A DNA stretch of 64,000 nt from Capillidium heterosporum (taxonomy: Eukaryota > Entomophthoromycota > Entomophthoromycetes > Entomophthorales > Capillidiaceae), in the NCBI GenBank assembly GCA_016630905.1, contig WBMQ01000013.1:248001-312000 (forward strand). The letters are read 5' to 3'. Below, piece by piece: positions 23,816-35,221 of the stretch. The position numbers and the translations under genes were made by a program. The notes under the pieces were generated by a model. It had not been told where the DNA came from and searched no databases. It worked only from the letters and a program-made list of their open reading frames with translations. How positions within the stretch are numbered: the stretch's first letter is position 1; the number at the start of each line of letters is the position of its first letter.

Positions 23816-26175
23816 TATAATCTTGTGATAAAAAATAGAAAGTCTTAAGTTGAGATAAAGCCGCATCTCCTTAGCTTTATAGTTGGCTATGACATCACCT
23901 TTCCAAGTATTAGTTCAATTAATGATTCTTTTTATGACGTGACCAAATTTTTATAGGCTGCTTGAAAAGAACTTTCTTGAGTTAGAATGTCGACAAGAGA
24001 TGGAATTGAAAATGATGCTATCTTTATTTAGATTTGATAGAAACCTCCACATAGATTATCACTTGCGATATCGATTAGAAAATTTGGTTGTTGGCATGGA
24101 ATGGATAATTCTACTTCCTACAAAATAGGGAACCACCCAATACAGTTCAATCTCAATAGCTCTACTAAATTGTAGTAAAAATAAAGACGAACATCAATAT
24201 ATTGATAGTTTTCCTTTTCTAGTGGGTGAGCAATGCATTTCAAAGACAAGCTTTTTTCACAGTATAGTAAGTAATCTTCAGCCTTTTGAAATTTTCTGCA
24301 TTTGCATGAAAAGTTTTAAACTATAGGTATATCTTAATGGGTTTTGTTAAGTTTTGTGCAATTGTGTAGGTTAAAGATCATTAGTTTAACGTAACTAACC
24401 ACCAAACCTTTGCTATCCTTTTGGTAGCTTTTTCTTTTATTAAACATTGTTTAAATTTACAGTAAATTGTTATTTTAAAGGGCTATATATATCAAATCTC
24501 ACTAAACTTTCAAGTAAATATTATGCATATCAACTGAAGTCCTTAAACTCAATCCAATTCTTTCAAGTGAATTTATAGCTATATTGGGAAGTATAGATCA
24601 AGCTATTTTAATTAACGAAATCTTTAATGATAAAAGATTAAATAAGTTGCTGCAGTGCATTCCTTGTATGTTTTACTTCTAGTCGCTACACATATATTCG
24701 TATTTAACACCATATTATCGAATTAAAAAGTTTGTATCTATCCAAAACTAATAATATTTTTATACCAGTTAGTACAGGATATAGAAATATAGAAAGTAGG
24801 GCAACAAATAAAAACATGGCATTCCATTTAAATATAAAATTTTAACATGAAGCTTCTATTTTTTCAATCTAAATAGAAACAGAAGGTATATTAAATTTTG
24901 GTAAGATTTATTAGAACCAACTACTTGATTACCTTTTTTCTACTTCTTATTCCCACTTTCTTAAGATAAAGGGATATTTTTGGCATTAGGTTAAAAGTTA
25001 GTGTTGATAAGCTCAAGTGCATTCACCTACCTTCGCATATGCTTTCCTATATTATCGGTGCTGTTCTCACTATGGTAAACAGAGATGACGGTATATTATA
25101 TTCAGTTGGAAGTAAATTTTCTACTTGAACATTTTGAAGAGATAACCACAGATATTCTGTTCCAAATAGAGATCAGCTTCCTAAGCGCAGTTAATCCAAG
25201 TAGACTTGATGCTATCCTTCTACAACTAGGGGGTCACTTCCTCATACCTGGAGATTAAACCAGTCAATTATGGCAGTTAAGTGCAAAATACCAAATCTTG
25301 TGTAATGGATATCCCAAGAGATGTAAAATGCAGCCATAATTTACACTTTGCCTTTAATAATGGAACTAAAAGTATAGACAGTGAGTTCAATTATATTAGA
25401 GTTAGTTTTGAGTTCATATTGGTGTCAAAGTGAAAGTTAGTGAGGCTGCAAATATAATAGCGATCATTTGATGGCATGGTGTTTTCCAATTCAACTTAGT
25501 TTTCAGTTTTTATAGTACATCTAAAATAAGCACGGTAGCTATAGGTGATGTAGCTTTAAAGTTTTATTTAGAGCAACAAATCAGACATCTAACTTAGCAA
25601 GGAAGCTAGGTAGCAATGTTCAAAACTTTACTATCAATGTACTTTTAGATGGGTAGTACTGTATTGTAGATGTAGCGTGTTGGGCAATGATATATCCAGA
25701 TTTCAAATGCCTTCACATCCTACCTAGGGTTTTCACTTTGTAAACTCTTAATAAACTTTTATTATGCGGTTTTTCAAAATGAGAATTCTACTTTTGAAAA
25801 AATATTTTTGACTTCTGGAAGTTTTATATTGAATTTGGACCTATTGTATCACCATTTCAATTAGCCTTTTATCAAATCTATCAAATTTGATTCAAAGTCT
25901 TTGACAGTGATGAGTTGGTTACTAACTGAGATTTGGGCAAGTTGACTTATGTCAAGTTTGAACTATTTCATAAATAAATCTTGGATTATAGAAAACCTAA
26001 TTTAATAATAGCATCGGTATTTTAGTTTCCAGCTAAACCTAAAAGTATCGTATTAACTTGGTTTTATAGGATTTGCTTTCAAGAAACGTCAAACTAACAC
26101 CTATCAATTTCTAAATTATCCGAGCTACGATAAACTTAGAAAAATGTAAAGTTGACTAGCTCAATTCTTTTCAAA
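23816..26175. other. Long AT-rich gene-poor stretch
   Basis: About 2.4 kb without a supportable ORF on either strand. No repeat, RNA gene or regulatory element was recognised. Confidence 0.5.
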
Positions 26176-26894
26176 ATGGCCAGCAAACATCAAAAGCTAC
26201 GATTCAAAAGCGAACTTAACACCATTAATAAACTTTTTACGACTCTTATAGACATAGAAGATAGATTTAACGACACCTTACACAGCATAGAAAGCAAAAT
26301 AGACTCAATAGTAAATTTAAAACTGCAAATCGATAATACGATCGACTTTTCATCAAGTACATTCTAAAATATAATTAATTTACTAATCCTCTATATACTT
26401 TAGATTCGGAAATGAAGCTTTTTTCAGACAAGCTAATACTAGATAGATCAAAAATAAATAACTTAATAGGTCAGCAACGTCAGAAATTAGAACTCTTGTT
26501 AACCAACTTAGTTGGCAAAGCTTCCCATTTCAAGGTTTTAATTCAACAGGTCGATAAGCTAAAAGTTTATTTAAACAAAACTATATCAAATGCCAACGAC
26601 AAAAATTCCAAAATATACTTCGACATAATAAATGTACTAAAGCTAAACGACCAACAACAGTTAAAGTACTTGGAAAGTTTATTGGAGTATTACAACACCT
26701 TCTATAGTATAGTAGTTAAGGAGATTTTGTCGATAGATTATAAGACTGACTTGTCAATTAGGCTATTGGAAGAGAGTATAGAGAACAATGGCAAACTAAG
26801 TATGTTGAAAACCAATAAAGATAGGTGTATCCAAGATATGAAAGATTGGTTGTTTCAATACAAAGTCGTTGCAGCATCTTTAACTTCCGATTAA
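26176..26894 (+). CDS. Helical, coiled-coil protein, possibly AIRIM (C1orf109)-like
   Basis: Exon 1 26176-26356 (start MASKHQKLRF; another Met eight codons upstream) and exon 2 26404-26894, joined in phase 1 through a 47-nt intron. The product is about 223 aa, almost entirely helical with heptad-like Leu/Ile spacing and no membrane segment. The order of helices, with a C-terminal YLESLLEYYNTFYSIVVKEI / LLEESI region, loosely resembles AIRIM/C1orf109, the AFG2-interacting ribosome maturation factor (…MLEWLQDIERHYRKSYLKRK). That match is weak and by eye only; generic coiled-coil similarity is an equally good explanation. Confidence 0.5.
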
Positions 26895-27584
26895 ATAAAA
26901 GTAAGATCTATACATTTGTATTTTTATTTTAGATTTATTAAATTTTCTGCTGCTACCTATCAAATTTAACTATGTTTGAGATAAAAGTTTCAGGTTTAGC
27001 TCGTCAAAAGTATTATTAGAAATAGTAGCTTAAATTAAATTTTCTTCTTGACTTAAGTAGATATAGATCACCTTATTGATAAAAAATTTACTAAAAATTT
27101 ACTACTTTCAAGTATTGGTTTCATGGCAAGGGCATATTTATAACTTGTCTCCGGTCTTAAAACCTATAGTACAGTTGCTTAACCTTAAATTAGTTTGAAA
27201 ATTCATGGTTCAAGTAGCTATCCTCGTTATGTATTTTCTGAATTGGTTGTTGTAGCTTTGAATTGAAAAGCCAAATAGTTTAAAATTTTAGACCCATAAA
27301 ACTCAGTTGAAATAGGAAAGGTAACGGCATGGTTTTCTATTCAAATTTAAAATAGAATCAGTTTTTTATAATGTAAATTTGATTCCATAGTTTACGATTT
27401 GAAGCCTATTTAAATAAACTTTTAAATTATACTATCACCTAAATATGTATTCTGTGAAATCTATATTATAGAACCACAACTCTAATAGTTGTATTTAGCT
27501 TAAACTAGAAAATGGATGCTGAATATCTATGAAAAGAACATCATGATTACTATCAAATTTGACCAACTTTTTGTAAAACTATAA
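26895..27584. other. Intergenic, no gene seen
   Basis: AT-rich sequence between two small genes on the same strand. Nothing supported. Confidence 0.4.
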
Positions 27585-27893
27585 ATGTTGGCAAACTTAG
27601 GACTGAGATTTCTTACAAATTTAAAAGAAAAGAGTACAATCGAATTTCAACAACCTTCGAAGATAACTATAATGACTTGCGAAACTTTTAAAGCTGAGCT
27701 TGTCGGTATCAACAATGAATCTAAGAGAATAGAAATAGAGTTAGATTCCACTAAGCTAAACATCCACTACAAAACCAATAAGTGTAAAAGTAAGAGTTTT
27801 AATAAAGTTACTAAACAAATGGCATTCCTATTAGTAAATATAGCCAATAATACAAATAATATATATATAGTAACCTATAAAGATAGCTTATGA
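27585..27893 (+). CDS. Small hypothetical protein
   Basis: An uninterrupted 102-residue ORF that begins MLANLGLRFLTNLKEKST and is rich in Lys, Ile and Asn. It carries short alternating strands (ITIMTCETFKAELVGI, RIEIELDSTKLNIHYKTNK) and a basic stretch (CKSKSFNKVTKQ). I do not recognise a family. Base composition is like the surrounding AT-rich DNA, so it could be spurious. The open frame of over 300 bases in such AT-rich sequence, ending just before the inverted repeat, is the only support. Confidence 0.35.
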   Translation: MLANLGLRFLTNLKEKSTIEFQQPSKITIMTCETFKAELVGINNESKRIEIELDSTKLNIHYKTNKCKSKSFNKVTKQMAFLLVNIANNTNNIYIVTYKDSL

Positions 27894-28199
27894 AATTCGT
27901 CAGGCATATTAAAAGCGAAAAAACCCTGCAGTTATCTCACTGAAAGCGAGGCCAAAAAACTTCAATCGTAAAGTTACTTGAGAATGTAGCGTTTTATAGT
28001 AAAGCTAGCTAGGCGGTACTTTAGTTTCCAAGTATTAACTAGGCTATTGATCTGCTTGTTCTGAGTTTTAGTATCTAGATTCGATATATTTCCTTGTATT
28101 ATTAATATGTTTAAAATACAATGTATCCGAATTTAAAGAGGAAGGGAGATCTTTGGATTTACAATTGATATTTTAATAAGGATACTTTTATGAAGGATA

Positions 28200-28680
28200 G
28201 CATTAGGCTGCCTAAAGTTCGATTGTAGAGGAGTTAAAGCTAAGGACATTAGTGGTGTTGAAGAAGAACAGTTTATCAGCTCACATGAAGCTGCTGCTGA
28301 GACTGCTTCTCTCTACTTTAAGGCAATGTTCAAGCCTGGTATGGGTGAAATGGAAACTGATGCCATAGTGGTCGACGATAGCAGGTGCCGGAATCAAAAT
28401 AATAGTTGGGTACATATATGTCAACAAAAGCAACATCGACCACATCAAAGACATCCAAAGTCATTGAGATATAGGCTGTGGCAGCTTGAAGATGTATTGG
28501 TCACATTTCATAGAACTAGTGTATCTTCTGAAGCTGTTTCAATCATAAATTGCGCGGTCCATTATAGAGCGGGAGGGAGATGTCGAGGAATGTGAACAAC
28601 AGGCGATTTTTCAAGGGCTGCTCGAGTGGCTTTTTGATCTACACCTTGCAGACTTTAACTGGAGTGTAGAATGCAGACAT
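28200..28680 (+). pseudogene. Decayed BTB/POZ gene in the left repeat arm
   Basis: From about 28212 the plus strand reads LKFDCRGVKAKDISG..., SSHEAAAETASLYFKAMFKP, GMGEMETDAIVVDD, then in another frame AGIKIIVGYMYVNKSNIDH. These align with the BTB domain of the intact gene at 35222-36329 (VYAHKAILILNVKYFDEMFK; KEIIGFIYTRSL). In-frame stops and frame changes follow, and no start codon is evident. The mirror copy at 38486-38966 has the same lesions, so decay preceded the duplication of the arms. Confidence 0.6.
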
Positions 28681-28942
28681 AATAAACTAAATCTGTAGCT
28701 AAGCTATAGTTGTATGTTCAGCTGTTTATCCACTCGAATCTATACAGTGGGAACATAAAGGATGTACATGCTTTTGAACAAAGCACTTTTGGTAAACTGA
28801 GAATATAGCCAAGTTTTGTACCAGCTAAAGCAGAAAGGTAAATGAGCATCGTAGTATAGCTGAGGGTTAAGTTCATTATAAACAAAAGGCATCTTAAACA
28901 TACAGGCATTTTATTCAGCAAAAGATCTATAAACAACCCAAA

Positions 28943-30641
28943 CTACTCTACAGCCTCCTCCTCACCACCGCTATCACCACCGAATCCAAATGAAAACCCA
29001 ACATTCGATTCCTCAACCAACTTCTTCCAGCCTTCCTTACTCTCAAAGTTATGCTCGCACTGCAAAAACGGCTCTAAGTTCAACTTGCCATACGACTCCT
29101 TAAAGCATTCGTAGAGGGATCCATTCTTACAATTGAAGCCAGAAACCTGGTCCGCCTTCTCCTTCAGGAACTTGAGCACCAGCCCCAAATTACTCTCCGA
29201 GACGAAGTTTTGGGTGACGGCTATGCTAAACTCCAGGTTGACGACGAGGTGCCACCAGCCCGAAGGCACAAATATAATCTCCCCTTCGTTACATATACCT
29301 TCGACCGGCCTTAGGTGGACAGGTAGATTCTTGGACTCCTTCAGTATTTTCCGAGTCTCCATGTAGTAGTTGAGGTGCCATTCCATAATAGAAACGGGGG
29401 CCGTCACCTCAGACGCATCCGAATTGGTAAATATGCCAGGTGGTTGGATATGGGGCGGGAACAAGATCCACTTTTTCTTGCCTTTGATGACGGCATTCCA
29501 AGCTGAAGTCGCATTGGGGTCCTTGTGGAACGTGGAGCCGGAGCGTTCGGGGCCAATAATTAGCCATCGAAAGTCGGGTCTACTTGTACCTAGGTGTTGG
29601 AAGAGGTCGCTAGCAAAGTATTGGGGGACGTTGTACTGCTGTTGGAGTTTAGGGCATACGATGGGGAACTTTTTGTCAAAGAGGTATAAAGGGGATTCGT
29701 CGGTCTGCTGGTTGGAGTAGCTGATGTATTGGGACAGCGTTGCATCTACCGCCTCTGCTCTAAACTTGGTGGAGCCGTAGTCTTGAAGTAGGCTATCTAA
29801 GTTCCAAGTTTTGTAGGCTTCCCAGTTGGTTACGACATCGGTCAAAATTACCGGAATGTTGGGCACCTCGTAGTCTTCGATAAACTCTTGCAAGCTTAAA
29901 CCACTTCTACGTTCGATGTTGTCCTTGCCTACAAAGTTTTGGAAGTTTAAACTGGTATAGAGCCAAGGTTGGAACATGTGGTCGCTATATACGTAGCTGG
30001 CTTGGATGGGATACTTGTGCAGCTTTTCGACTTTCCATATCCTCCACCTTGTACTGTTGAATTAAATAGCTGATTCTCCAAGACACTTTAAAATTTAAAT
30101 CATCCTTGTAGTCTTGTAAATACTTTTCCTTCCAAAAATCTTCGTAGTAGCTGATAGTGTAGAGCACTTGGCTTACCCTTGCTAAATTGACAATGTCAAG
30201 GGTTGGCAGAAACTCTAATATTTGGAAGATAAGTTGGTCCGATAGCTTGTTTAATTGACCTAAACCTACCTTGCGCCTATCTACAAAGTCTCCATTCTTT
30301 TTGTCTATGTAGTAGTTGCCTAAAGGCTTGATACCTAGTGGGTGTGGCTTCAAGCTATCACTGTTGTCGTTGGTGCCCTTGCCTCTGTCTAGCTTCGGTG
30401 AGGTCTCAGTCGATGGCGTGAACCTGACTTTCTTCCTATCTCCTTGTGGGACCTTTTCGTTATCTAAAATACTGTCTCCTGTCATCTGTGTTGGATTTCG
30501 CTCTTGAAGATCAAAAAGTTTTAGCTTTGGTTCCTTAAAATCTTTTCTTAAGTTTGAAGTGCCAATCCTATCAGAAACTATTGCACCATAGCACCATTTC
30601 CATTTTATGATTATTTGCAATTGTTTCTGACCAGAATGCAT
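28943..30641 (-). CDS. F-box / JmjC-domain (JMJD6-like) protein, left copy, one frameshift
   Basis: 1,699 bases, one more than 566 codons; 565 aa once the extra base is removed. A basic, low-complexity N-terminus is followed by an F-box (about residues 131-172: LNKLSDQLIFQILEFLPTLD) and a JmjC domain in the JMJD6 style. The iron ligands are visible as HKD (His372, Asp374) in FHKDPNATSAWN and a distal His (about 464) in VPSGWWHLVVNLEFSIAVTQ. Such enzymes use Fe(II) and 2-oxoglutarate to hydroxylate or demethylate proteins; the F-box suggests coupling to an SCF ubiquitin ligase. The extra A is in GGAAAGTC (plus 30032-30034); the right copy has GGAAGTC. The tail is acidic (GGEEEAVE). Confidence 0.82.
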
Positions 30642-31167
30642 TATTTCAGTCCAAAGTCTGTTTATTCTTTCACTTCAGAGTTATTCAACCGCCGACCCTT
30701 TTACTCAAATATTTTTGTTGATATTTCCTTATACTATCCAATAAATTTCCTTTTAAAGGCTTATTAAAATTCGATTTATATATGTTGATATTCAAAAGAA
30801 GCGATTAAATAGGAACCTTGAAGTAGAAAAATTGCTATTGGAAACATAATTCCACAGAGCAAGAGAGTATATTCTTTATATCTATACCAAACTGCAAGAA
30901 AACTGCTTGTCGTAAATGAGTTTAAAGATAAATGAGTCCGACAACAGTATACATCTAAAATAATAGTCAAAAACAATTTAGAAAGCCAATGATGCTAGTA
31001 AGATGGAAATCACTAAAATTAACCAACATCAAATTTAAAGTACAAATGAACCAATTAAATCATCCAATTTTCTTTATAGGAATCATGACACTGGCTTTAA
31101 TCAAAATTTTCAAAACTAACCTAAATTTTCAAAATATAGAAAAGGAACAAGTAGATATATAAGGAGG
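30642..31167. promoter_or_regulatory. Divergent promoter region, F-box/JmjC left copy and ELM1-like gene
   Basis: About 525 bp between two outward-facing starts. The repeat arm ends at about 30753, so the left F-box/JmjC copy keeps only about 110 bp of upstream sequence in common with the right copy. The rest is unique. A TATATAAGG string precedes the ELM1-like start by a few bases (31155-31163). Confidence 0.4.
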
Positions 31168-32831
31168 ATGTTAAGAATAACAAAACTTACCAACTACTCA
31201 ACAATAGCCAAAAGTTACAAACATAACAACTTCAAAGTTCTAGTAGTTAGTGATAACATCGTCGGAAATGAAACTAGAAGTTTAAGTTTAGCCAAAAAGC
31301 TGGTAGGGCGAGAAGGGAAGCTAACCGTTCAATATATTAAAAGTATACCAGGTAATTTACATTATTATAATTTATTTATTGACATTTAAATATTAGTTAT
31401 AGATTGGCTACCCAACTTTTTAAAGCCATTTGTTGTAAATGCATACTACAACTTTATAAAGAATAAAGGTATACTTTATATGTTTTGTTTTATTATACTA
31501 ACGCCATATAATTTAGAGAATCTACCTTTATTTTTGACACCTTCAAAAGATAAAGCTAACCAAGGAGATGGTATAAAGTTCAAGGAAGTAATAAGCAACG
31601 ACTTTGATTTTGTTATCGGATGCGGTAAAGGTACAGTGATACCAATGCTGACTTTACGTAAACTGTCCAAACAACCTTTCTACAGTAACGTTTTTAAATG
31701 TTTCATTTTTAACCATACGGTTCACAACAGTACAAATTGAACATCCCTATTTACCCTACAAGTTTTTTGACTCGGTAGTACTACAGAAACATGAGCTATT
31801 GAAATTAGGTAGATTTTATTGACAACATGGTTATTTATTATCCTGTAGCCCATTTAGGACCTGTACTTTCTCAACAGAAGAACACGATAATAACACAAGT
31901 AAATCCACATTTATAAGCTATCGACATTACTAACCTTGAAAAGTTGGCACTGAATCAGCTAACTGAACAAACCTTAATTTCCAATCAGCCCAGCCCCATC
32001 TTCAACAAAAATGTGTATAAACCAGAACCCAAAGGAATAACTTTAGCTGTACTGATAGGAAACATGGATTTCTCCAACTTTACCTACTTAAATAGTCACT
32101 GCCAAAAGTTAACTGAAGATTTGGAAGTATTGTAGTGCTATTTATCTTTATACTTATATTTTTGCCTTTTAAAGTTATTGGTTAAGCAGTTTAAAACTAA
32201 AGTGCTGATAAGTTATTCGGAAAGAGCACCCGATTCAGTAATGTTTTATATGTCACAATAGCATTAACATTGTTGATAGTTTAAAGATCTAGTAGATAAA
32301 AAAGTGGCATTGTAAGGTCTAAAAATGTATATTTCTAACCGTGTCACTAGGTTACAAGAACAAGGGTATTTAATTTTCAGCCCAGGTCCACTGCATACAA
32401 CCAACTGGACGAGGGCTCAGTCCTATCAGTACTATTTGACTGTACTAGATGTATCTACCCATATTGCTGTGCTTGCTGGATCCACCAACCTTATATCGGA
32501 GGCATTATCGACTCGGTAATCCACTCTTATTTTAGACACTTGCTAACCTCAATCTTTAAAAATTAGTAAGCCAGTTTATCTAATCGGTAGTGATCAAAGT
32601 CGTAAAGACAATTTTACATTCAAGCAGCGACTCTTCAAAAACAATTGGGCACGACCCTTCCATGTAAGTAAACGGTATGTCAGTCCTGGCGATCCCTTAA
32701 GTTTCCTGGGCAGGCATCCTGATTTTGTATCACTTTCCAAGAGCTTTGGGGACGAAGAAGTTGCCAAGGTCGTCAACAAAGCGTTGGAATTGAAGGCAGA
32801 TAGGGACGATAAACTGAAATTAAACAAATAA
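31168..32831 (+). CDS. ELM1-like mitochondrial fission protein (DUF1022 family)
   Basis: Ten predicted exons: 31168-31351, 31397-31434, 31519-31684, 31731-31808, 31849-31898, 31944-32126, 32175-32237, 32280-32311, 32351-32515, 32567-32831. All join in frame to give 407 aa. Family hallmarks: VLVVSDNIVGNETRSLSLAK near the N-terminus, DFVIGCGKGTVIPMLTLRKL, then IQIEHPYLPYKFFDSVVLQK, and near the end AGSTNLISEALSTRKPVYLI. These are the blocks of the ELM1-like/DUF1022 family, which has a nucleotide-sugar-transferase-like fold; in plants ELM1 recruits dynamin to mitochondria. Fungal members are little studied. The first 20 residues are basic and hydroxylated and may target mitochondria. The gene is undamaged. 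Confidence 0.8.
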
Positions 32832-32844
32832 AAGTCTAAGCGTT

Positions 32845-33479
32845 TTATTGTATGGTTCTTAAATAAGCTTCCACCCAACTCTGGATCTTTTCTACGTTCT
32901 GCTCCATATCTTCGACTGTATTGGAAGGTAGACTTAATATTATATCGTTATCGTAGGACTGATAGGCTTCCTCCTTAACTACCATAAAAATTTCACATTC
33001 CAAGTTTTCGGTTATCTTCTTTTCGCTGTAGTCTCTTTAGTAGCAAAAAATTAAATGTTAATAAAGTTAAATCATGTTTTAAATGCACCTCTTCTTTAAC
33101 CGGTTGTATAGGATGCTGTTCTCAGTTTGAAGAACGACTACCAAGTTAAAGTACCTTTCGGGGAAAAGTTCACAACTGTGGAAATCGACCACCTTGTTCC
33201 CTGTCTTGATTATCTCTTCCATCTCATCTAAAAACTTTTTATAATAAAGCAAAAGTTAATAAACAGAGAAATGAATGAAAAATGGCACTTTACCTTGTCG
33301 TCATTTAGAATGTAAGTATCAAAAGCTTCATCGTACCCGTCATGCAAGTTGTTGGACTTTATCAGCTCACTGCAGTTGATATGCTCGAACCCGGTGGCTA
33401 AAGCTACCATTTCGGCCAAAGTCGTCTTACCAGTACCAGGGGTACCAGTTATAAGTATATTGGGGAACTTATTGGTCAT
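32845..33479 (-). CDS. AK6: Adenylate kinase isoenzyme 6 (FAP7/hCINAP family)
   Basis: Three exons on minus: 33479-33294, 33234-33089, 33034-32845; 173 aa, the usual family length. The P-loop is NILITGTPGTGKTTLAEMVA, followed by HINCSELIKSNNLHDGYDEA, the NMP-site region VVDFHSCELFPERYFNLVVV, and the LID-side LKKRDYSEKKITENLECEIF. FAP7/AK6 is a nuclear kinase and ATPase needed for 18S rRNA maturation through Rps14. The gene converges with the ELM1-like gene (14 bp between stops) and is divergent from AP-2 sigma (170 bp between starts). Confidence 0.92.
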
Positions 33480-33649
33480 CTTCTACAATCTTGAAAATTA
33501 AAAAGGAATTGTGGTTTAAATTCGAAAGCCACAAATGGGAATTTGGAAGGACCAATCATTTTGGCTTCAACTTTACATTTGTAAGCTTACTCAGAAGCAC
33601 AACCTAATTCACCTTTACATTTTCGTTCGAACATAATCCAGCTAAAGTT
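33480..33649. promoter_or_regulatory. Compact divergent promoter, AK6 and AP-2 sigma
   Basis: Only 170 bp separates the two start codons, so the promoters must overlap. No element was assigned. Confidence 0.35.
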
Positions 33650-34221
33650 ATGGTAACTATATATATTTGAGATGGAGCAGCCAGCTTATACCTCCAAAAT
33701 AGATACGGTTTATCTTGGTACAAAACCGACAGGGCAAGACGCGATTGAGCAAGTGGTATGTCCCCTACGAAGATGAAGAGAAAATTAAGTTGAAAGGAGA
33801 GATCCATAGACTGATAGCACCTCGAGACCAGAAACATCAGTCCAACTTCGTCGAGGTACCCTTTACTTTCCTTCTACCGACTTTAACTTTTATTTTATAG
33901 TTTAGAAATCATAAAGTTGTATATAGAAGATACGCTGGTTTATTCTTCTGCTTCTGTGTAGATAGTAATGACAACGAACTTGCATACTTGGAGGCTATTC
34001 ATTTCTTTGTCGAGGTTCTAGATGCCTTCTTCGGTAACGTGTGTGAATTGGACTTGGTCTTCAACTTCTACAAGGTAACTTTTAATTGAGTTTAATAATG
34101 TGCTTATTTTGTGCTGTAGGTTTATGCAATTTTAGATGAATGCTTTTTGGCTGGTGAAATTGAGGAAACTTCCAAATCGGTTGTACTAGCGAGATTGGAT
34201 CACCTAGATAAACTGGAATAA
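33650..34221 (+). CDS. APS2: AP-2 clathrin adaptor complex, sigma subunit
   Basis: Exons: 33650-33652 (the ATG alone), 33703-33855, 33901-34074, 34120-34221; 143 aa, one more than the human protein. The sequence is a full longin-type small subunit: [110 protein letters not shown]. In AP-2 it helps bind dileucine cargo at the plasma membrane. NFVEFRN and the spacing fit sigma-2 better than sigma-1 or sigma-3. All junctions are in phase. Confidence 0.93.
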
Positions 34222-35221
34222 TTTTATTTATCTTTTCTCTTCCTTTGTGCTTCCTATGTCTTCGAAGAGTAGGAAACTAGTTCCCCAAAATTTAGGTTCG
34301 AAGTGGGTTAGATACACTTATAAAGCTATTGGTCCCAATGTCGTGTTGTCCTTTGTTGTAGTTAGTTTTACTTGAGATTACTATTTACTACTATAATATC
34401 CTTGTTATGAAACTATCATATATGTTAGTAAGGAACACCTTTTCTATCACTTTTATTTGACAAATAAGACTGTATTTTGAGCAGCTGTATAAGTATTTTA
34501 TTTTGATTACCAACCCAATCTATCACAGACACACCCATCAATCTTCATACAAGTAATACGACAACATAAGTTGACGAGCTGGATGACAATAGTATCTTAG
34601 AATGGTAGCAGCAGATCTTTCGCTTTGTTTACCCGGCTTAGATACTCATACATATACCCTTCAACTTAATAAGATAGAGGATCTATTTGAGTCTGGTGTA
34701 GGAACGCTCATAACGCTCGATGGTGGCTGATATGGGAGATTTACAGCACAATGCTTGGCGTCAGCCTACACTCTTGTCCCGTCATAGTGAGTTTAATTGT
34801 AGAGCTAACTAAAACTCAACTCAACACTACTTAACCTAGAAGTTGGATAAAGTATATACGGAGATGTGAGTCATAGTATAGTGCTCGGTCATATATGCTA
34901 TGTTGTTATATGGGAACTTAAAGCAGTTGATAAATCTACTTTATATGGTGTTCTAAATCCACAAAGTCTATAGAAGTATGGTAGCTGAAGCTCTCAAAGC
35001 TAAAATTTTAAAAGTATAAGCATATATATGAAGTTTGTTGACTTTTACTTCTAAATGCACACCCAGAGAAACTAATCTAATCTAATCTCTTGCTCTATGT
35101 AGTTATGTTTCTAGTAACAATTTTCTACTTAGCAAGATCCTCCATATCAAGATTCATATTTAATCGCTTCCTTTTAGATACTAACATATATGAATCAAAT
35201 AAAACAAACTTTAATAAGCCT
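34222..35221. other. Intergenic, no gene seen
   Basis: 1 kb between the convergent ends of AP-2 sigma and the MATH-BTB gene. A less AT-rich patch at about 34600-34800 shows no sustained frame. Nothing supported. Confidence 0.45.

Larger units (their letters stand above)
28118..30753 (+). repeat. Left arm of a 2.64 kb inverted repeat
   Basis: This segment is the reverse complement of 36413-39048, with only scattered single-base differences and one small insertion on each side. Coordinates are exactly symmetric: every pair of matching positions sums to 67166, and both arms are 2,636 bases by my boundaries. It contains an F-box/JmjC gene (minus) and a decayed BTB gene. The outer boundary is fixed by loss of similarity around 28118/39048, the inner one around 30753/36413, judged by eye to within about 10 bases. 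No target-site duplication or transposase was seen. Confidence 0.9.

Noticed and set aside
28718-28936. 72-aa ORF after each F-box/JmjC gene (mirror at 38230-38448)
   Set aside because: It lies in the presumed 3' UTR, has no recognisable family, and conservation between arms is explained by duplication. One substitution changes Cys to Arg.
29370-29720. ORFs antisense to the F-box/JmjC copies (also 37446-37796, 29133-29366, 37800-38033)
   Set aside because: They appear in both rep arms only because the arms are identical, and the opposite strand encodes the JmjC catalytic core.
31168-32831. Diphthamide synthase (DPH2) as identity of the gene
   Set aside because: First impression only. The spliced product has the VSDNIVGNETRSLSLAK and GCGKGTVIPML blocks of the ELM1-like family and no Fe-S cysteines.
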